In this document: positions 1-13,400 of the stretch, piece by piece | Layout of the letters: each line of letters begins with the position of its first letter | Numbering within the stretch: the first letter of the stretch is position 1 | DNA from: Ascidia mentula | Lineage: Eukaryota; Chordata; Ascidiacea; Phlebobranchia; Ascidiidae | Direction of reading: 5' to 3' | NCBI GenBank assembly: GCA_947561715.1 | Contig: OX387199.1 | Span: 19,473,001-19,537,000, forward strand | Length of the DNA stretch: 64,000 nucleotides | The notes under the pieces: model-generated | Databases searched by the model: none | What the model saw: the letters and a program-made list of their open reading frames with translations, nothing else | What the model was told of the DNA's origin: nothing | Translations under genes and position numbers: made by a program

Positions 1-89
1 ACGCTGTCATGAAAAATTCACAAACTTTTCAAAAACGTAAATCAATTTCAACCATGGGTGCAAAATAAGTGGAGTTAATAACTTTGAAT

Positions 90-229
90 AAAAAAGCCAA
101 AGTTAAGACGATGTTAATCATTTTTTAGTAAACGTCAGCTGTAGTGGTACTGATGATGAACCAAGTAGGCCTATAGGTTCGAAACGTTCACTAAAAAATG
201 ATTAACAGCATCTTAGCTTTGGCTCTTTT
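90..229 (+). repeat. Hairpin element with hammerhead-like core (copy 1)
   Basis: Two arms of about 45 bp (about 90-134 and 185-229) are near-complementary. They flank a core with CTGATGA at 150-156 and GAAAC at 181-185. GAACC (158-162) pairs with GGTTC (176-180). The 3' arm ends in the AGCTTTGGCT tail found in the other copies. Bases 46-88 before it reappear in inverse order near 16.85 kb. It lies just 3' of the CCDC146 stop. Confidence 0.7.
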
Positions 230-359
230 ATTTAAAATTTCAACCATATTACCAGGTTTTTCCTAAAAATAATTTCCTCAAAATAAATTTCAATAAAAGA
301 CATCAAAAAATCAAAAATGTCGACTTGTTTAAATCGAAACACAATAACACGCATAGAAA

Positions 360-3300
360 TCATATCTCGATCGGTCGTAGAACAGGTTTCCGGATGTGAC
401 GCATGGATGATCCTGGTTCAGTGGGTTTGAATGGGGCGAGGGAGCCGTAAGGACGGGGTATCGGCAATTCCGCCTCATCGTCTGGTATGTAAGCGTTCGG
501 TCGAGGTTCTGCAGTCGTGGTCGAACCTCCGGCCAGCTGATACTGCTGCTCCTCTTGCTCCACCTAGCGGATATTTAAAGTCGTGTTAAATGTATGCGAA
601 ACAGATTGTTTTGCCCAAAAATATATTTCTAACGGATCGCCTTGCAACCGGGCAAAAACAACTGCTAAAGTTTAGTATTCTGTGGGAAAACTGCGGCTAT
701 TATATTGGCTGAATAATGCGCTACACATTATCTTTGCAGAGGAAAACAGTCAAGTACAAACAAAAACATACCATAGCCTTCTCAGCAGCTTGCACTCTAC
801 GTTGGTCATCAGATCGAAGGGATTTTTCCCATTCAATCGCTATTTCCTCGTTGGGGGCTTCACCCTTTAAAGCAAACAGAATACATGAGGTTAGACAAAA
901 CACAAAATATGAACCATTTTTTCAGCACTAGAATTTATACAGGTTCACTATAAGGTTAACAGTGTGTTCCAGTATTCTTACAAATGTTTTATGTATAAAC
1001 TACCATTCTAATATTACTGAAGCAGCAACATCCAAAAATGTAAGGAATGCAAGGTTTTAAAAACAGATGCAGTTACTCAATATCATCTCGAAACATCACG
1101 GTGGACCGATTTGGCAGGTCACCATAGCAACACACCTGCTCCATTCTGACGTAACATTGCTCGAGGTCGTTGGTCATTTGTTTTGATTGCTGTTGGAGTT
1201 TCATTGCATCGGCTTGCTTCATGGCGAGCTCTGATACCAGACTCATCATTTTGCGAGTTACATCTTTGATGCGGGATTGGTAATTGTTAACCTGTGGTAT
1301 AGGAGAGTGAGGAGAGTTAATCGACCAATTAGCACAGCAATAATTTTGTTCCGTCTTTATCCAAGTATAATTAAAAGCTTTGCGAGCCCGTATTGCGTCC
1401 AAAACATTCAAATGTTGCAACAAGACAAGACTATTCAGAAAATCCTCTCTAGGGAGTTATGAGCAGTTCGAATCATTTTGCACACACCACCATATATTAT
1501 ATGCATGATTGTACATGTATGAATATCGTATCTGTATGCTAAAGAGGCACAAAAAACGCCTCAGTGGTGTTGTACCCAATAACATTGCGAGACTCGCCTT
1601 TTTAGCCAGCACAAGAGAATCGTCTTTGCCAACATTCACTTTATTGTTGACACGTTCAGTCAGCCGTGACGACTGTTCGAACACGAGGTCACGCTCCAGT
1701 AAATGTTCCTCTTTCTCAGCCAATCGGATTTCAAGCTGAAATGTGCAGCAAAATTTTTGATTTTCATATCCACAGCATTACAAACAACAAGGTTTTCTTG
1801 CGGTGAACTCCCAGTGCAACTCGCTGTGGTATTGCGACAGGTGGTGATTCTCCGTGAGGAAATCACATTCTTATGGGCGCCTGTATGGCTCCACAAACTC
1901 TGTGATTTTATCGGTGCCGATGTCATTTTATTTCTTGTGCTTATCGTTTATCCTAATAGTTTCGTTTCGCGCAAAATACAAATAAGATTATTTTCTGCGG
2001 AGAATGATAATTGGGATTGAACAAAATCCATTGAAACAATCAAATGACCTTTTCAATCATTGCGCGGAGGTCGGTCGGTGTTGGATCTCTACCCTGGAGG
2101 AGTCTGACTCTTCCCGGTTTATCCGGGTCCTCCAGCTGCTTTTCAAGGTCTCGCATCCGATCCTGACACTGGGAGAGCTGCAAAACCACAGATTTAGGAA
2201 TTTTGTGCAAATGTTTAGAAGTACTTAGGTGCAAAAAACTTGTAGTTTATTAATTTAAACAAGAAAGCAAAGCTAATATGGTGAAATTGCACTGATGATG
2301 GACGCAGTCGTGCTCGAAACGTTAGCACATAATGTATATTTTATCTTTGGCGTTCTTGTTTAAATGTTTGGAAGCTTTGAAATCAATAAAAGCAACCAAC
2401 TGTTACAAACCCCCAACCTGTATTTGCAGAGTGGCCATCTCGTCGTGGAGGTGTTTGATATTGGGTTTGTTCTTTATACCAAGGTTGATCTGCCTCTGTT
2501 CCTCTGCTGATTGCATTTTCAAAAACCTGCAAGGGGGAAAAGTGTTTTATACAAGTTTCAAGCACATTGATAAGTTACAGAAGAAAAGCACAACAAACGC
2601 CAGTGAGACTAAGACGTCTTTTGCGGCGATTAAACTAAGAATGATAACAATTTATAGTGTGCTATTCTTTTTTTATGTTTTTTTTGTGTTTTATACACTT
2701 GATGTATTATTGTTGCCACATAACCCTGAGGAAGTCTAGCCGGATGGTGGAAAAAATGTTGGTTACTCGTGTGACTTATGTGCCAGAGAACAATTATTAT
2801 TAATATTAAGCTAATAAGCTAATCAAAGCAAAAAAACAACCTGACAAACTACAGGAATGTAAGTACGGTTACAGGGTGTGCATATTTAGTATGAATTGTA
2901 CCTGATCTCCTCTTCCATTGCTTGCACTGAAACGTTCCCGTTCCTTATCATCGTCTCCTGGATGTTGAACTTCTCATAGAAGATGCAGACTTCCTCTTCA
3001 CGTTCAACAAGCTGCACTCCTCTGTAAAATCATTAAACTTTTATCACATACATGTATATCTTTATTGTCTATTTATATAACTGTTAGCATGGCTGCGGCG
3101 GACAACCACCTTGTAAGAATCATCAAGACAACTTTAAACACATGTTGTTGAGGGTAAAAAAAGTTGCTTATATTTAGTTACACAATGTTGGCAATGACAA
3201 TCAAGAAATTTCTGTCCTTTCTTAATTTTGTTGTATTTTTCCGGTCACGTAAAAATATCGAGGAATTTTTGTCAAGGCAAATGATTTACTTTACGTTTTA

Positions 3301-6300
3301 ATGCATAAATTACTTGAAGGTAAAAAGAAACTTCAAGGAGCCAATGAGCATATCATAATAATGGAGCGGCAAACACTGCACACTGTGTTTCAAGCAAGAA
3401 GATCCCATAAAATCCAACATCATCAAAGTTTAAAAACTGACCTATCGTTTCTATGCTGGACTGCAGTTTCATATTTCTTCCTTAGTTGAACCATTCCCTC
3501 CTCGGCTTGATTGTTGAGAGTGTTAAGCTTTCCGATCTGCATCTTCAGTTGCTCCCTCTTCTCGTTGAGTTCGTTCTCCAGTGCGAGAGCCTTCGCTCTT
3601 TCGTTCCTCAGGGAGTCCCGGAGGACGAGAGAATTCATCTTCTTCAACTTCGCCTTCTGCAAGTTTCTGTAGGAAGCGGTAAACAGGTTTTTTTTACATA
3701 TATGCAAAAGAGCTATAATAATGATTGAGAGTTACAGTCGGTATGTACACTGTTTCGACCTATGAGTTCATTATAAGTCTATGACCTTCACTTAATGTTG
3801 TGCGATTAAATTGAACCACGTATGAAGCTATTGCTATGAAGGATAAGCATCAATATAATTGCTCTACATGCCAAACGAAATGTCGTTGTTGGTGATAAAA
3901 ATTTGTTTTTAGTTAAAATTAGAAAAAAATGTACTGAAAGTAGCTGCTAATGAGGTGAAACGGCTTTCATAATATCCTAATATCTTAACATACCGTCATC
4001 ACGAACATATATGATAATTAGTTAGATTCTATCAACACACACCTTTCGATATTGGTCACAGTTGTTCTTAGAATCTCAATTTCGTTCGCCAGAATCTTAA
4101 TTTTCTCTTTCATTTCCGCCGACTTCTGTGAACTTGCTTGTATTTGGTTTACGCACTTGTTGCGTTCGTTCTGTACGACAAAAGACGGGATGATTTTTAC
4201 GTCACTGTGACGTCATGAACAGCGTAAGGGCGGGAAACAACTTGCCTTGATGACGTCGTAGAGTTTGGCGAACTCTTGGAGTCTGACTTGCACTTCTGCG
4301 CACTTTTTCTTGTGATCGGTGATGGCGAGAACTTTGCTCTTGTATTCCTGCTCTGCTCGTTTGGCTCGTTGCTGCACGAAGGCAAAAAATCAGGTCATCC
4401 GCGTTTGTACGCACAGCGCAAGACTGAGAAATTGTATTTTGGCGAACAGCAGACAAAATTTCCGCTTACTTATGGAGTACAAAGACTGCTGCCTTTTGCA
4501 ATTTTGCCAGTTTAAATCACGCAATATTCGAACATCTGCAATAACGCTAATATGCAATATATGATGAGATAATGAAGAATTCCCATGTAGTTCATAACAT
4601 TTCGTGTTTTTAAGCAAGTCAGTGGACATGCTTGATGTCCAAACAGCAGGAAACTTATGGTTAGAGGGACGTACGAAGGCAAAAACATCCCGGTAACACG
4701 AAAGCATTTACATTGGTGGTGACTAACCTCTGCTCTCATGTAGTCTCGTGACTTCTGTTCCCTCTCATCCGCTTTAATCTGGGAGAGTCGAGTTAAATCT
4801 CCGACGACAGAGCGAAGGTTCTCCTGTTCTTTTATCAATCTTTCCTCTTCATGAACGCAGTCGTCCACTTTCACCTGTTCTACTGACGTCAACGAGTTCT
4901 GCAAAGAAAAAGCATCGTTTGCATTTAGTAAGCTAAGGTCAGATAACGTTGTTGTTTATGTACATTGTATTCTTGTCTTTATCTAGCCTGAGTCCGTGTA
5001 CAAGAAAACCAGGCAATTCAATTAGTGTTGGAATGTGTTACAGGATGCGAAATTAATAAATACAGGTCACGAAAAGTGTCACACATTTATCACCACAATG
5101 TAGAACTGTGCATATTTTCAACGATTATTAATCAAGAAAAATCGGTATTCCGTTTGGTACATTTTCGGCACAGTTTGAGTCCAGAAAAGCTAATCGAGCC
5201 TTATACTAAAAAGTAAGGACCTGCGGAGTGGGCGATCCTGTCAATCATGCGATTGCATGAAACAATACTGCATTATTTTAAAAACATTCGATCACACTGT
5301 TGAAAACTTGTCGTTGCATTAGGTATTAAGCCTCGCCTGTTGCCCAAGCTTCCGTTTAGCCTCGTCCACTTCAGCCTGTAACTGTTTTCGTTTGTCCTGC
5401 AACGAACCGTCGTCCTTCGGAAGAATATCGATCTGTAAGTAAGACGAAACGGTTAATAAACATTTCCATCATGACAATTGTAAAAAATGAAAAAAAAGTG
5501 TTAGGGCATAGTTAGACCTGTGTGGAGTTTAAGGCAAGTTGCAAAAAAACAAATCACCTTCAGGGTAAAAACACATCACAAGAATTAAAACAAGTTTGAA
5601 CTGAGTCCAAATCTACGGCCAAACTTAAGAGCATTGACGTGTTCATAACACGGTCCTATTTCTGTACACAGCCTTATGTCGTTGTAAGTGCCACAAAATA
5701 TTCCAAAAAATGCACAAAACCCTCTGGTGGTATGTTGGAAATAAACTTGGGTGGTAGTTTTTTGTTACCTGGTCTTTCACTTTCTCGTATATGGTTTGTT
5801 GATGGGAAAGTGCGTCAGTGGCAACTTTCAGCTGCTGTTCCAACTTTTTCAACTGTCGCAAGTCTCTGTCTTTCTCTCGTTGCTTTCTGGTCAGTGTGTC
5901 GTGGCCTGTCTTCTTGTCAAGCTGGGAGTGACGCAGGGAGAGGTCTAACGATGCCCTATGCAAATAAAACTCATAAATGTGATGTAAATTAGTCAATAAT
6001 CTAGTTATATTAGGGATTTGATACTTCTTTGAGGTTAAATTAAATAATGTTGACTAAGCGTTCGGCCATCGTATGAATTTAAAAAGAAATGATGTATTCG
6101 TGAGTTCCTTTACACCACAACATGCGAAAAAATTAATTTTAATGTTCTGCAGGAATAGTTTCCATACATAAAGCAAATCAGTCCTCACAAATATCTTTAA
6201 ATCCCAATGGTCTGGTACTAATAGGAATAGGAAAAAAGTTAACTTTTGTCAATGACATTTTTAGGAGCCTATCTTTTACCTGTCGTTAATCAACACAGCC

Positions 6301-9300
6301 TCCCTTTCTTTTTCGAAATCAAAATCCCTCATCAGTTTATTCAATTCACGCTCCTTGCCCTCCAATAATGATCTCTGGTAATCAAGCTCATCCTCCACCT
6401 AACAGTTGAAAAGTTTGTAAAGTTTATTTGGACAGTGTGTGTTTTGGCAAAATTGTAGACTACGCATATGCAGACACAGATATTTATTGCTGATATTTTT
6501 TAAATGTCTTAGTTTTTTTGATATTTTTAAGGTTGGTGTGGCACGAAATTTTACAATAAATTCGGGAGTGTGGTTCACTTGCACTAAAAGATCATGTTAA
6601 GAGCGGTGTGATTGTTTAAAAAAATTAATACTTTTTGGCAAAGCAAAACATTGAAATCACAGTGGCAACAAACAACCGTTTTGTTCACAAAGTGGATAAA
6701 TTTGGGATATTTAGCTCAAAACCTACCTCCCGTTTTTCTTCTTCAATTTTAAACTTTTTGTCTTCAATAACTTTAATTTCAGCCTCGAGATTTTTACATG
6801 TAACATTCAGGCTTGTTTGTTTCTTGTTTAATTCCCTGCAACCAAATCAAGTTCAATTTTAAGAAATTTAAAACAGTCACGTGCACATTTTAAGTAATTA
6901 CAAAAGCCACATTTTGTTTCAGCAATATAGTCAACCTGTTGTTGCTTATGGATTCGTCAACTCTTAGCATTGATAAATTTATTGATATAAAGGTAATAAA
7001 AATCAGGCAAATTGTTTTGTAGAAACTAAAATAAAACTTAAAAATGTAAAATTTATTGTCATACACTTTTTGGCGATTAATTTTGTCAATTTCTTTGGAT
7101 ATCTGTGTGGGAATGCCATGAATTTGAACAAGATCATTCTTGATTACTTCCATTTCTTCATGTTTCGCTTCTAATTCTTTGGCATCAAATGCATTTTGCC
7201 TTTGCTTGGCCTCCAGATCTTCCTGTTTCAAATAATAAAATATTTTTTTTTAACGAAATATTTAAAAAAAACATGACGCTCTTTAAAGCATTAACAACAA
7301 CCAAAACAATACAACATCGAAGCTGCAGACATGATAAGCTTATCGGCTCTATTGCATTTAATTTAAAATTTATTTTTAAAAGTTTGGTGTTAAATGAAAA
7401 TCACATGGTCTGAATCCAGCACCACAACTAATATCTGTTAACTATTTTTAAACAAAGAATGTTTTTCCAAAAATTTTTAAACATATCCAAACTCGTATCT
7501 CACATAATCAGTTCTCCCTCAGTCGCAGAAATAGGTTTAAGATCTTTATAAGATATAAGAGATAAAAAACATAAACAGAGTTTTACCTTCAGGTTTTTGA
7601 GTTCAATTATTCTCTGGGAGTTTTCTTTTCGTGCCAAATCTGTCTGATTTTCAATTTCACGCTTTTTGGCTTCGACTTCATCGTGTTTTGGAATTCGCTC
7701 ATATTCTCGCTTGAGCAGCCGGTTCTCCTCTTGGAGTCTGAAAAAAGGGGTATGTTCGATTCTGAGAGGATTGTGTGTTTGTTTTACTTTCTGTACAAGC
7801 TTAGATAATCAAAGGACAGAAAGGTACATATTTTTCTAAACAATGGTGTATGTTTCAACCCAGTTTTCAGTAACATTAGTATATCAATAGTATATTTTTC
7901 CGCATTTTTAGTATATCAAGGATATAAACAACTTAAAACATACTAAAGTACCAAGATACAAAATTTTTGCCTGTTGGTGTTTTAAAACATAAACTTGACT
8001 GTTTGGGTATTCATACATATGCAATGATACTCACGCTGTGATTTTATATTGCAATTCATATTCTCTTTCCTCTATTTGTTGAATTTCATTGTGACGCTTT
8101 AGTAATTCCTGTCGCAGTTTGCCGACTTCAGTATCAATATTTTCAGGAAAGTGGTCAGCCTGCATCAGAGGGGAAATATTTTTACAATTGTAAATTTTGT
8201 ATGATGTCATTTCTGTGTATGACAGGCTCAAAATTCTGGAAACCTGACGTACAATGCTGTATGGTTTAATTTGTCCTTGTGCTTTTTTAATCCTACAGCT
8301 TAAAAACAACTTTTTTAAATACGTTTTTAGGAACTTAGAACTTTTTTTATAAATAATATGATTCAGTAAATAAAAGAAATTTTCCAACAATCATACCCTT
8401 TCAAGTTCTTGTCTTTGGCCTTCCAGCTCAACTGTGAAGCTTTTTGCATCTTGTAATAACTGGCTCTCAGAATCTCTTGTCCTTCATGTGTTAAAATACA
8501 TTGTATGTCAAGTATTTTACTAAGAGCACTTAGTAAAAACAAATATACCCCCACAGAACACCACATAAGTTAAGCCAAACTAAAGCAAAAAAATAAATGG
8601 CCACATATATAAATATCCTAAAACATTCTGTAAATTTACTAACCATGCCTATTGACATGCGAAAAAATTATATCCTCAGAATGCATATGTGTCAGTGCAG
8701 AGTTTACTTTATCAATACACAGAAAAAAATACCAATGGCTCACAATGCAACATAACATACTGATGCAAAAATTTTTCTTACTGTTTTAGCATATCATGCA
8801 AAGCTGTGTATTTGGCTTTCAGTTCAGCCATCCTTGTTCCTGTTACTTTGCCAGCTTCAAATAGCTAGAATATAAAACATTGTATATATCGATTATACAC
8901 AGACCATCAAGTTATAAGAAATTTTGGCCACTTATAGTGCTGACATTTTTCTAAAAAATTATGAAATGTTTGCAGCATCATTCATTTAAAGCTAAGTTCA
9001 TTTTTGCATATGTCAGTATTTTTATTGATTTTTTAATATTTAAAAATAATCAAATCATTACATTTTTAGCGCAAGCCAGAGATTAATAGGTCTATCACAC
9101 AAAAAACAGACAAAATAATTTTTTTTTACAGAAAAATTTGTTGTAAAATCCCTACAGTACCTCTTCGAGGCATTGGAATGCAGGGCTGGCTGTTACTTCA
9201 ACTTGACTTTCTTCTTGTATGCGAACAGTGGGTGCCAACGCTGAGATGGGCCGACTGTCATGAGGTGAATCTTCCTCGTAAGCGTCATCGTTGTTCGTAA

Positions 9301-9313
9301 GATTGGAACTCAT
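360..9313 (-). CDS. CCDC146: CCDC146, coiled-coil ciliary/centriolar protein (21 exons, complete)
   Basis: Exons by eye (coding order): 9161-9313, 8782-8864, 8397-8475, 8035-8159, 7587-7737, 7065-7222, 6727-6835, 6280-6398, 5769-5955, 5337-5432, 4728-4898, 4246-4371, 4043-4170, 3442-3666, 2902-3021, 2418-2526, 2049-2177, 1598-1735, 1136-1291, 772-864, 360-563. All phases join, giving 952 codons, close to the roughly 955 residues of human CCDC146. Family-specific blocks are seen in order: [12 protein letters not shown] near the N-terminus, [58 protein letters not shown], and the C-terminal RPNAYIP / [10 protein letters not shown] / MRHIRKPV. The protein is charged, almost entirely coiled coil, with no membrane segment. 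Known for the family: centriole, microtubule and sperm-flagellum association. Three introns use GC donors. The gene is head-to-head with the 5-phosphatase gene. Identity is very likely; individual exon ends could shift by a few bases. Confidence 0.95.
2255..2365 (+). repeat. Hammerhead-like short element (copy 2), in a CCDC146 intron
   Basis: CTGATGA is at 2292-2298 and GAAAC at 2316-2320. A stem-II-like hairpin lies between them. ACGTT...AATGT can form a third short stem, followed by A. The 3' tail CTTTGG matches the other copies. Ends are approximate. Confidence 0.6.
5219..5280 (+). mobile_element. SINE 3'-tail fragment in a CCDC146 intron
   Basis: The stretch with GGGCGATCCTGTCAATCATG and the following GATTGCATGA resembles the tail of the tRNA-headed SINE at 31.05-31.10 kb. 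It is a fragment with no tRNA-like head nearby. Confidence 0.5.
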
Positions 9314-10408
9314 TGTAGTTGTGTCCCAGTTGCAAACAGATTACTACATTTTATTACGCTGAAATTACTTACATACAAAGGCTTGAGTTAGCAACCTAAA
9401 AACCAAGTTTTAAGACTGTCAATAATTTTAAACTTTCAAAAGTTTTAGATTGAAGTCAGATGGTTTTACAGTTGTTTTATATTTCAAAATCCCATCAATA
9501 CAAAACGAGATGCAAGATAAAAACAAAGCACTTGAAAGTTAATTGTTTTGACATTTTGTTTAGCCTTGTGTCAGATCAACATTTCCAATTACCCCATTTG
9601 CATGAAAAAGTTAAAAACACACTAAACCTGTGCCAACACAAACAAAAGGAACAGAATAGAATAGTGTTTGGTTGTTATGGAAACGAAGATTGGAATTTTT
9701 TTATCTGGGGTAAAAAAGTAATTTTCGAAGGCAAAAAAACATGTTGGATGTTGTGTAGCCATAGTATACTCTTATCATAAGAGTATACTATGGTGTAGCT
9801 GTGTGCGATTTATTTTTTGTACCCGTAAATAGTTCGTTGAAAATAAACTACGAAATTTTTTATGAGCATTAAACCGATTACTTGGATTTTGCCTTCAAAC
9901 GACCGACATATCCTTACAAAAATATTTACTTAAAACAAATTTTTGTTGCAATATTCATATAAAAGATTACAAATAAAAAATGAATATTCGTTAAAACATT
10001 ACATTGAAAATATTTTGTTGCAGTCCTGCAGTATCGGAATATTAATCTGCGGTGGTTTGTGTTTACAAGTTTAAGAAGGTTTAGTTTCAGTGGAAATTGA
10101 GAAAAGAAAACAATTTCAGGCGTGACAAGAATTGCTGCTGAGTGAGAAACGAATGTTGAGGCCAGTTGGTAGGTGTTTATATATTGCTTTCATGTTGAAG
10201 AGAAGTCGAATACAACTGTTGTTTACTTGAATTTTCAGTTGACAAAGCGTTGGTTGGATCTTATTCTTATGCATGTTGTTGAATTTAATCTATAGATTCA
10301 AATAACTTATTTTTTGGATAAAACCTATAGGTATAAAATAGCTTATTCATGGGATGTAGATCCAATCAAACAATATCGCACAAAGCTACTTGAAATGATA
10401 TTGACATA
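9314..10408. promoter_or_regulatory. Divergent promoter interval between CCDC146 and OCRL
   Basis: About 1.1 kb separates the two start codons, which face away from each other. It should hold both promoters and 5' UTRs. No convincing TATA box was seen. The main structure in it is a perfect 35-bp palindrome (listed separately). The promoter role is inferred from layout. Confidence 0.5.
9759..9793. repeat. Perfect 35-bp palindrome
   Basis: Two 17-bp arms (9759-9775 and 9777-9793) are exact reverse complements around one base. The arms begin CCATAGTATACTC. It sits in the divergent intergenic region, so it could be a cruciform, a symmetric binding site or a fossil insertion footprint. Function is unknown. 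Confidence 0.9.
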
Positions 10409-13400
10409 ATGGAAAATACAAGTTCTACTAACCAAAACAATGGAGCTCCGAGCAGCAATCTGATTGAACTGGCTGACCTTCATAACCTAAATGACCTGTC
10501 AGAATTTGACCCACTGAAATCAAATGAAGTAAAACCAACTCAACCAAGAAGGCCCGTTAGGCCCCCGCCACCACCCCCAACTTCAAGAGCCCCTCCTCTT
10601 TCACCACGTTCGCAAACAGTAAGCGGAACTTCAGCTGATTCTATTTTACTGGAGTTTGACAACAAGGCGGTTATCAGCAGACAGCCATCCAGAACTCAAA
10701 ATGAAAAAGATGATCTGGGTAGTTTCAAAAATAAGTCTTCATCATTTGTGAGTTACTTGAACTCTAATGACAATGACAACCACATCTCCGACAGTGTAAC
10801 TCAACAAAAAAGTTTTGAATCAAACCGGAGGTACTTAATTACATATTTTAGCATGTATTACACATAATGCAGTTTTACATCTATTCGGATTGTTGCAAAA
10901 TAAAGGTAGCTGTTTTGCTGAAATTAATTGTTCTGTTTCACATTGTCAGTGTTTCAACCCCTGATGTCCAGCACATAGGAAAATCTCACTTCAACGTCGG
11001 ACCTTTTAGTGGAGCAACCGGTCAAAATGAGATGGCAAGCAAGTTTCTTGGGCAACGAGAACAACTCATGCAGCTGTACATGGCAAAAAGACAGGATGAC
11101 TACACGAAGAGGAAACCGTTCAAGTAAAAGTGTTGTTTGTGTTTACTCTATTTCATGCTAACATTCGAGAATTTGAAATGGGTGGTGTTTGACAAACCTG
11201 AACTTTGACTTACTATTACCACATAAATATTCTTGAAGAAAAAAGCAAATCAACAAGTTTCTATTTGAGTTAGACACTGATGATGCATTTTTATTGAAAT
11301 ATATTTGTCTTACACGAAAGTCAATAGATTTTAACTCCGGACACATATTTTTCTATAAATGCCCTAAAAAATATGTGTATAATTCAGAATATTTGTTGGA
11401 ACTTGGAATGTGAACGGCCAATTTCCAGCAGAAGCTTTGGGTCCTTGGACTGCTTGCGATGAAGAGCCACCTGATATTTACATTATTGGGTATATACATA
11501 TTTTATTGTTAATATATCAAATATTATTTGCCGATATAATGGTTTGCCTGCTTATGTAAACAATGCTACCCTATTTTTTGTGCTATTTTTTCTTTGAAAC
11601 CAGTTAAATTGTTACAAAATGACAACTTCTGCCACTCATTTTAACATGAAGTGATTTTACTTTTCCAGGTTCCAGGAACTTGATTTGAGCAAAGAAGCAT
11701 TTGTGTTTGCAGAATCTGCTCGTGAGGATGAATGGCTTAAACGTGTACGACAAGCCCTTCACCCAAAAGGAGAATATGTCCTGGTACATACAGTTAATAT
11801 GGACTAAATGACTAGCATTTGCCTTCCATATATACATATTTTATTCATATGTGGCACTGTCATATGTAGTTCGGGTTGTGATGGTGCCAAACAGAAACTA
11901 AATTTTATTTATTCATCGTTTTTTAGCCAAGGGAAGTGGTGCCACTTGCTTTTACTTCCTTACTTTAATAAATAAACACCCCTAAGTGGTTGATCTAGAA
12001 AATATAAGGTGGATGTTCGGTTTCGGTATTTAATTTATGAAGCCAGTAGATGCATTTAAAAAAAATTTTCGACATTTACTATGTAAATTAAGCTTTAAAA
12101 AACAGGTAGTGCATTACAGTAGTTAAGCGAAATATGGAACAACTTCTGCAAAATACAAAACTTTTTAGTTGCACAACAAATGATAGTTTCATAAGAGGTC
12201 ATCGCCACATGAATGCAGCACGCACAACCGAAAAACAAAGCAACTGCGGAGACGAACACTCGGCTGTAGAGTTCGTTCCTGCGTGGACACTTTTACACCC
12301 ATTTAAAAAAATGTGCCAAATTGCTGAGTTAAGTGTTCTGAAAACAAAACACTCCCCCTACATCATCCACTGCCCCCAATACTGTTTGACATTTTCGTTT
12401 CCTCCTCTTACCTGATTACATTTGCAGATGAAACTCAACCGGTTAGTTGGTATGATGTTATTGGTATTTGCATCGAAACATCATGTACCACACATTACCA
12501 ACGTCATCGCACATCAGGTTGGGACGGGACTGCTTGGAAAAATGGTGGGTTTTGACCTCGGAAGGACCTCAATTTTCCTTACTTGTTTAAAGTAGAAGAA
12601 TAAGTTCATGATGCACATGTGTGCAGTTTTGCATAGTTTTCCTGTTTTTTTTTAACCACCTTGATTAAACAACAATATATTTGTTTTTGTAAAAGAGATT
12701 TTATTTAAAGTAATTTAGAATTGCCAATAACAAATTTATATATATATGTATGTATACTATAACCCTTTCAGTAGACACTGGTATGCACTGAAGTAGTGTA
12801 AAAATAAAATAGAAAATTGCATCTTTTTTACTCTACCTTTTATGTGCAAGTATAAACAGTCTCGAGAGGTTTCTTGCATTTTGTTTTCCAGGGTAATAAG
12901 GGCGGAGTTGGAGTGCGGTTCAACATACACAGCACCACAATATGTGCAGTCAATTCTCACCTCGCTGCACATTCTGAGGAAGTGCAACGACGCAATCAGG
13001 ATTATTCCGATATCTGTTCCAGAATGAGATTTGTTGACTCCATACAAGAAAACAACCTGACAGTGTTTCAACATGAGTAAGGAACACTGCCTTATTACAC
13101 ATTTTCATGTGACAAATGTAACAAATTGATGAGGGTTTAATTGAAACTTGTTTTGTTTGTTATGTATCCAAATTGATGCATGTAATATATTATTTCCAAA
13201 CAGCACATTAACAAAATCTGTTGGGCTAACTTGTAAAAATTGCTTTTCTTAAAAATAGTGTGACTATTTGTGTTATAATGGATAATAACTGACTGCACAC
13301 ACCTATTCTTAACTGACTTCCCATTATTTTCCAACAATTTGCCTGACAAAATGATTTATTACCCTATTGTAATAGGCGAAAAATGGTAAGTTTAATCAGG

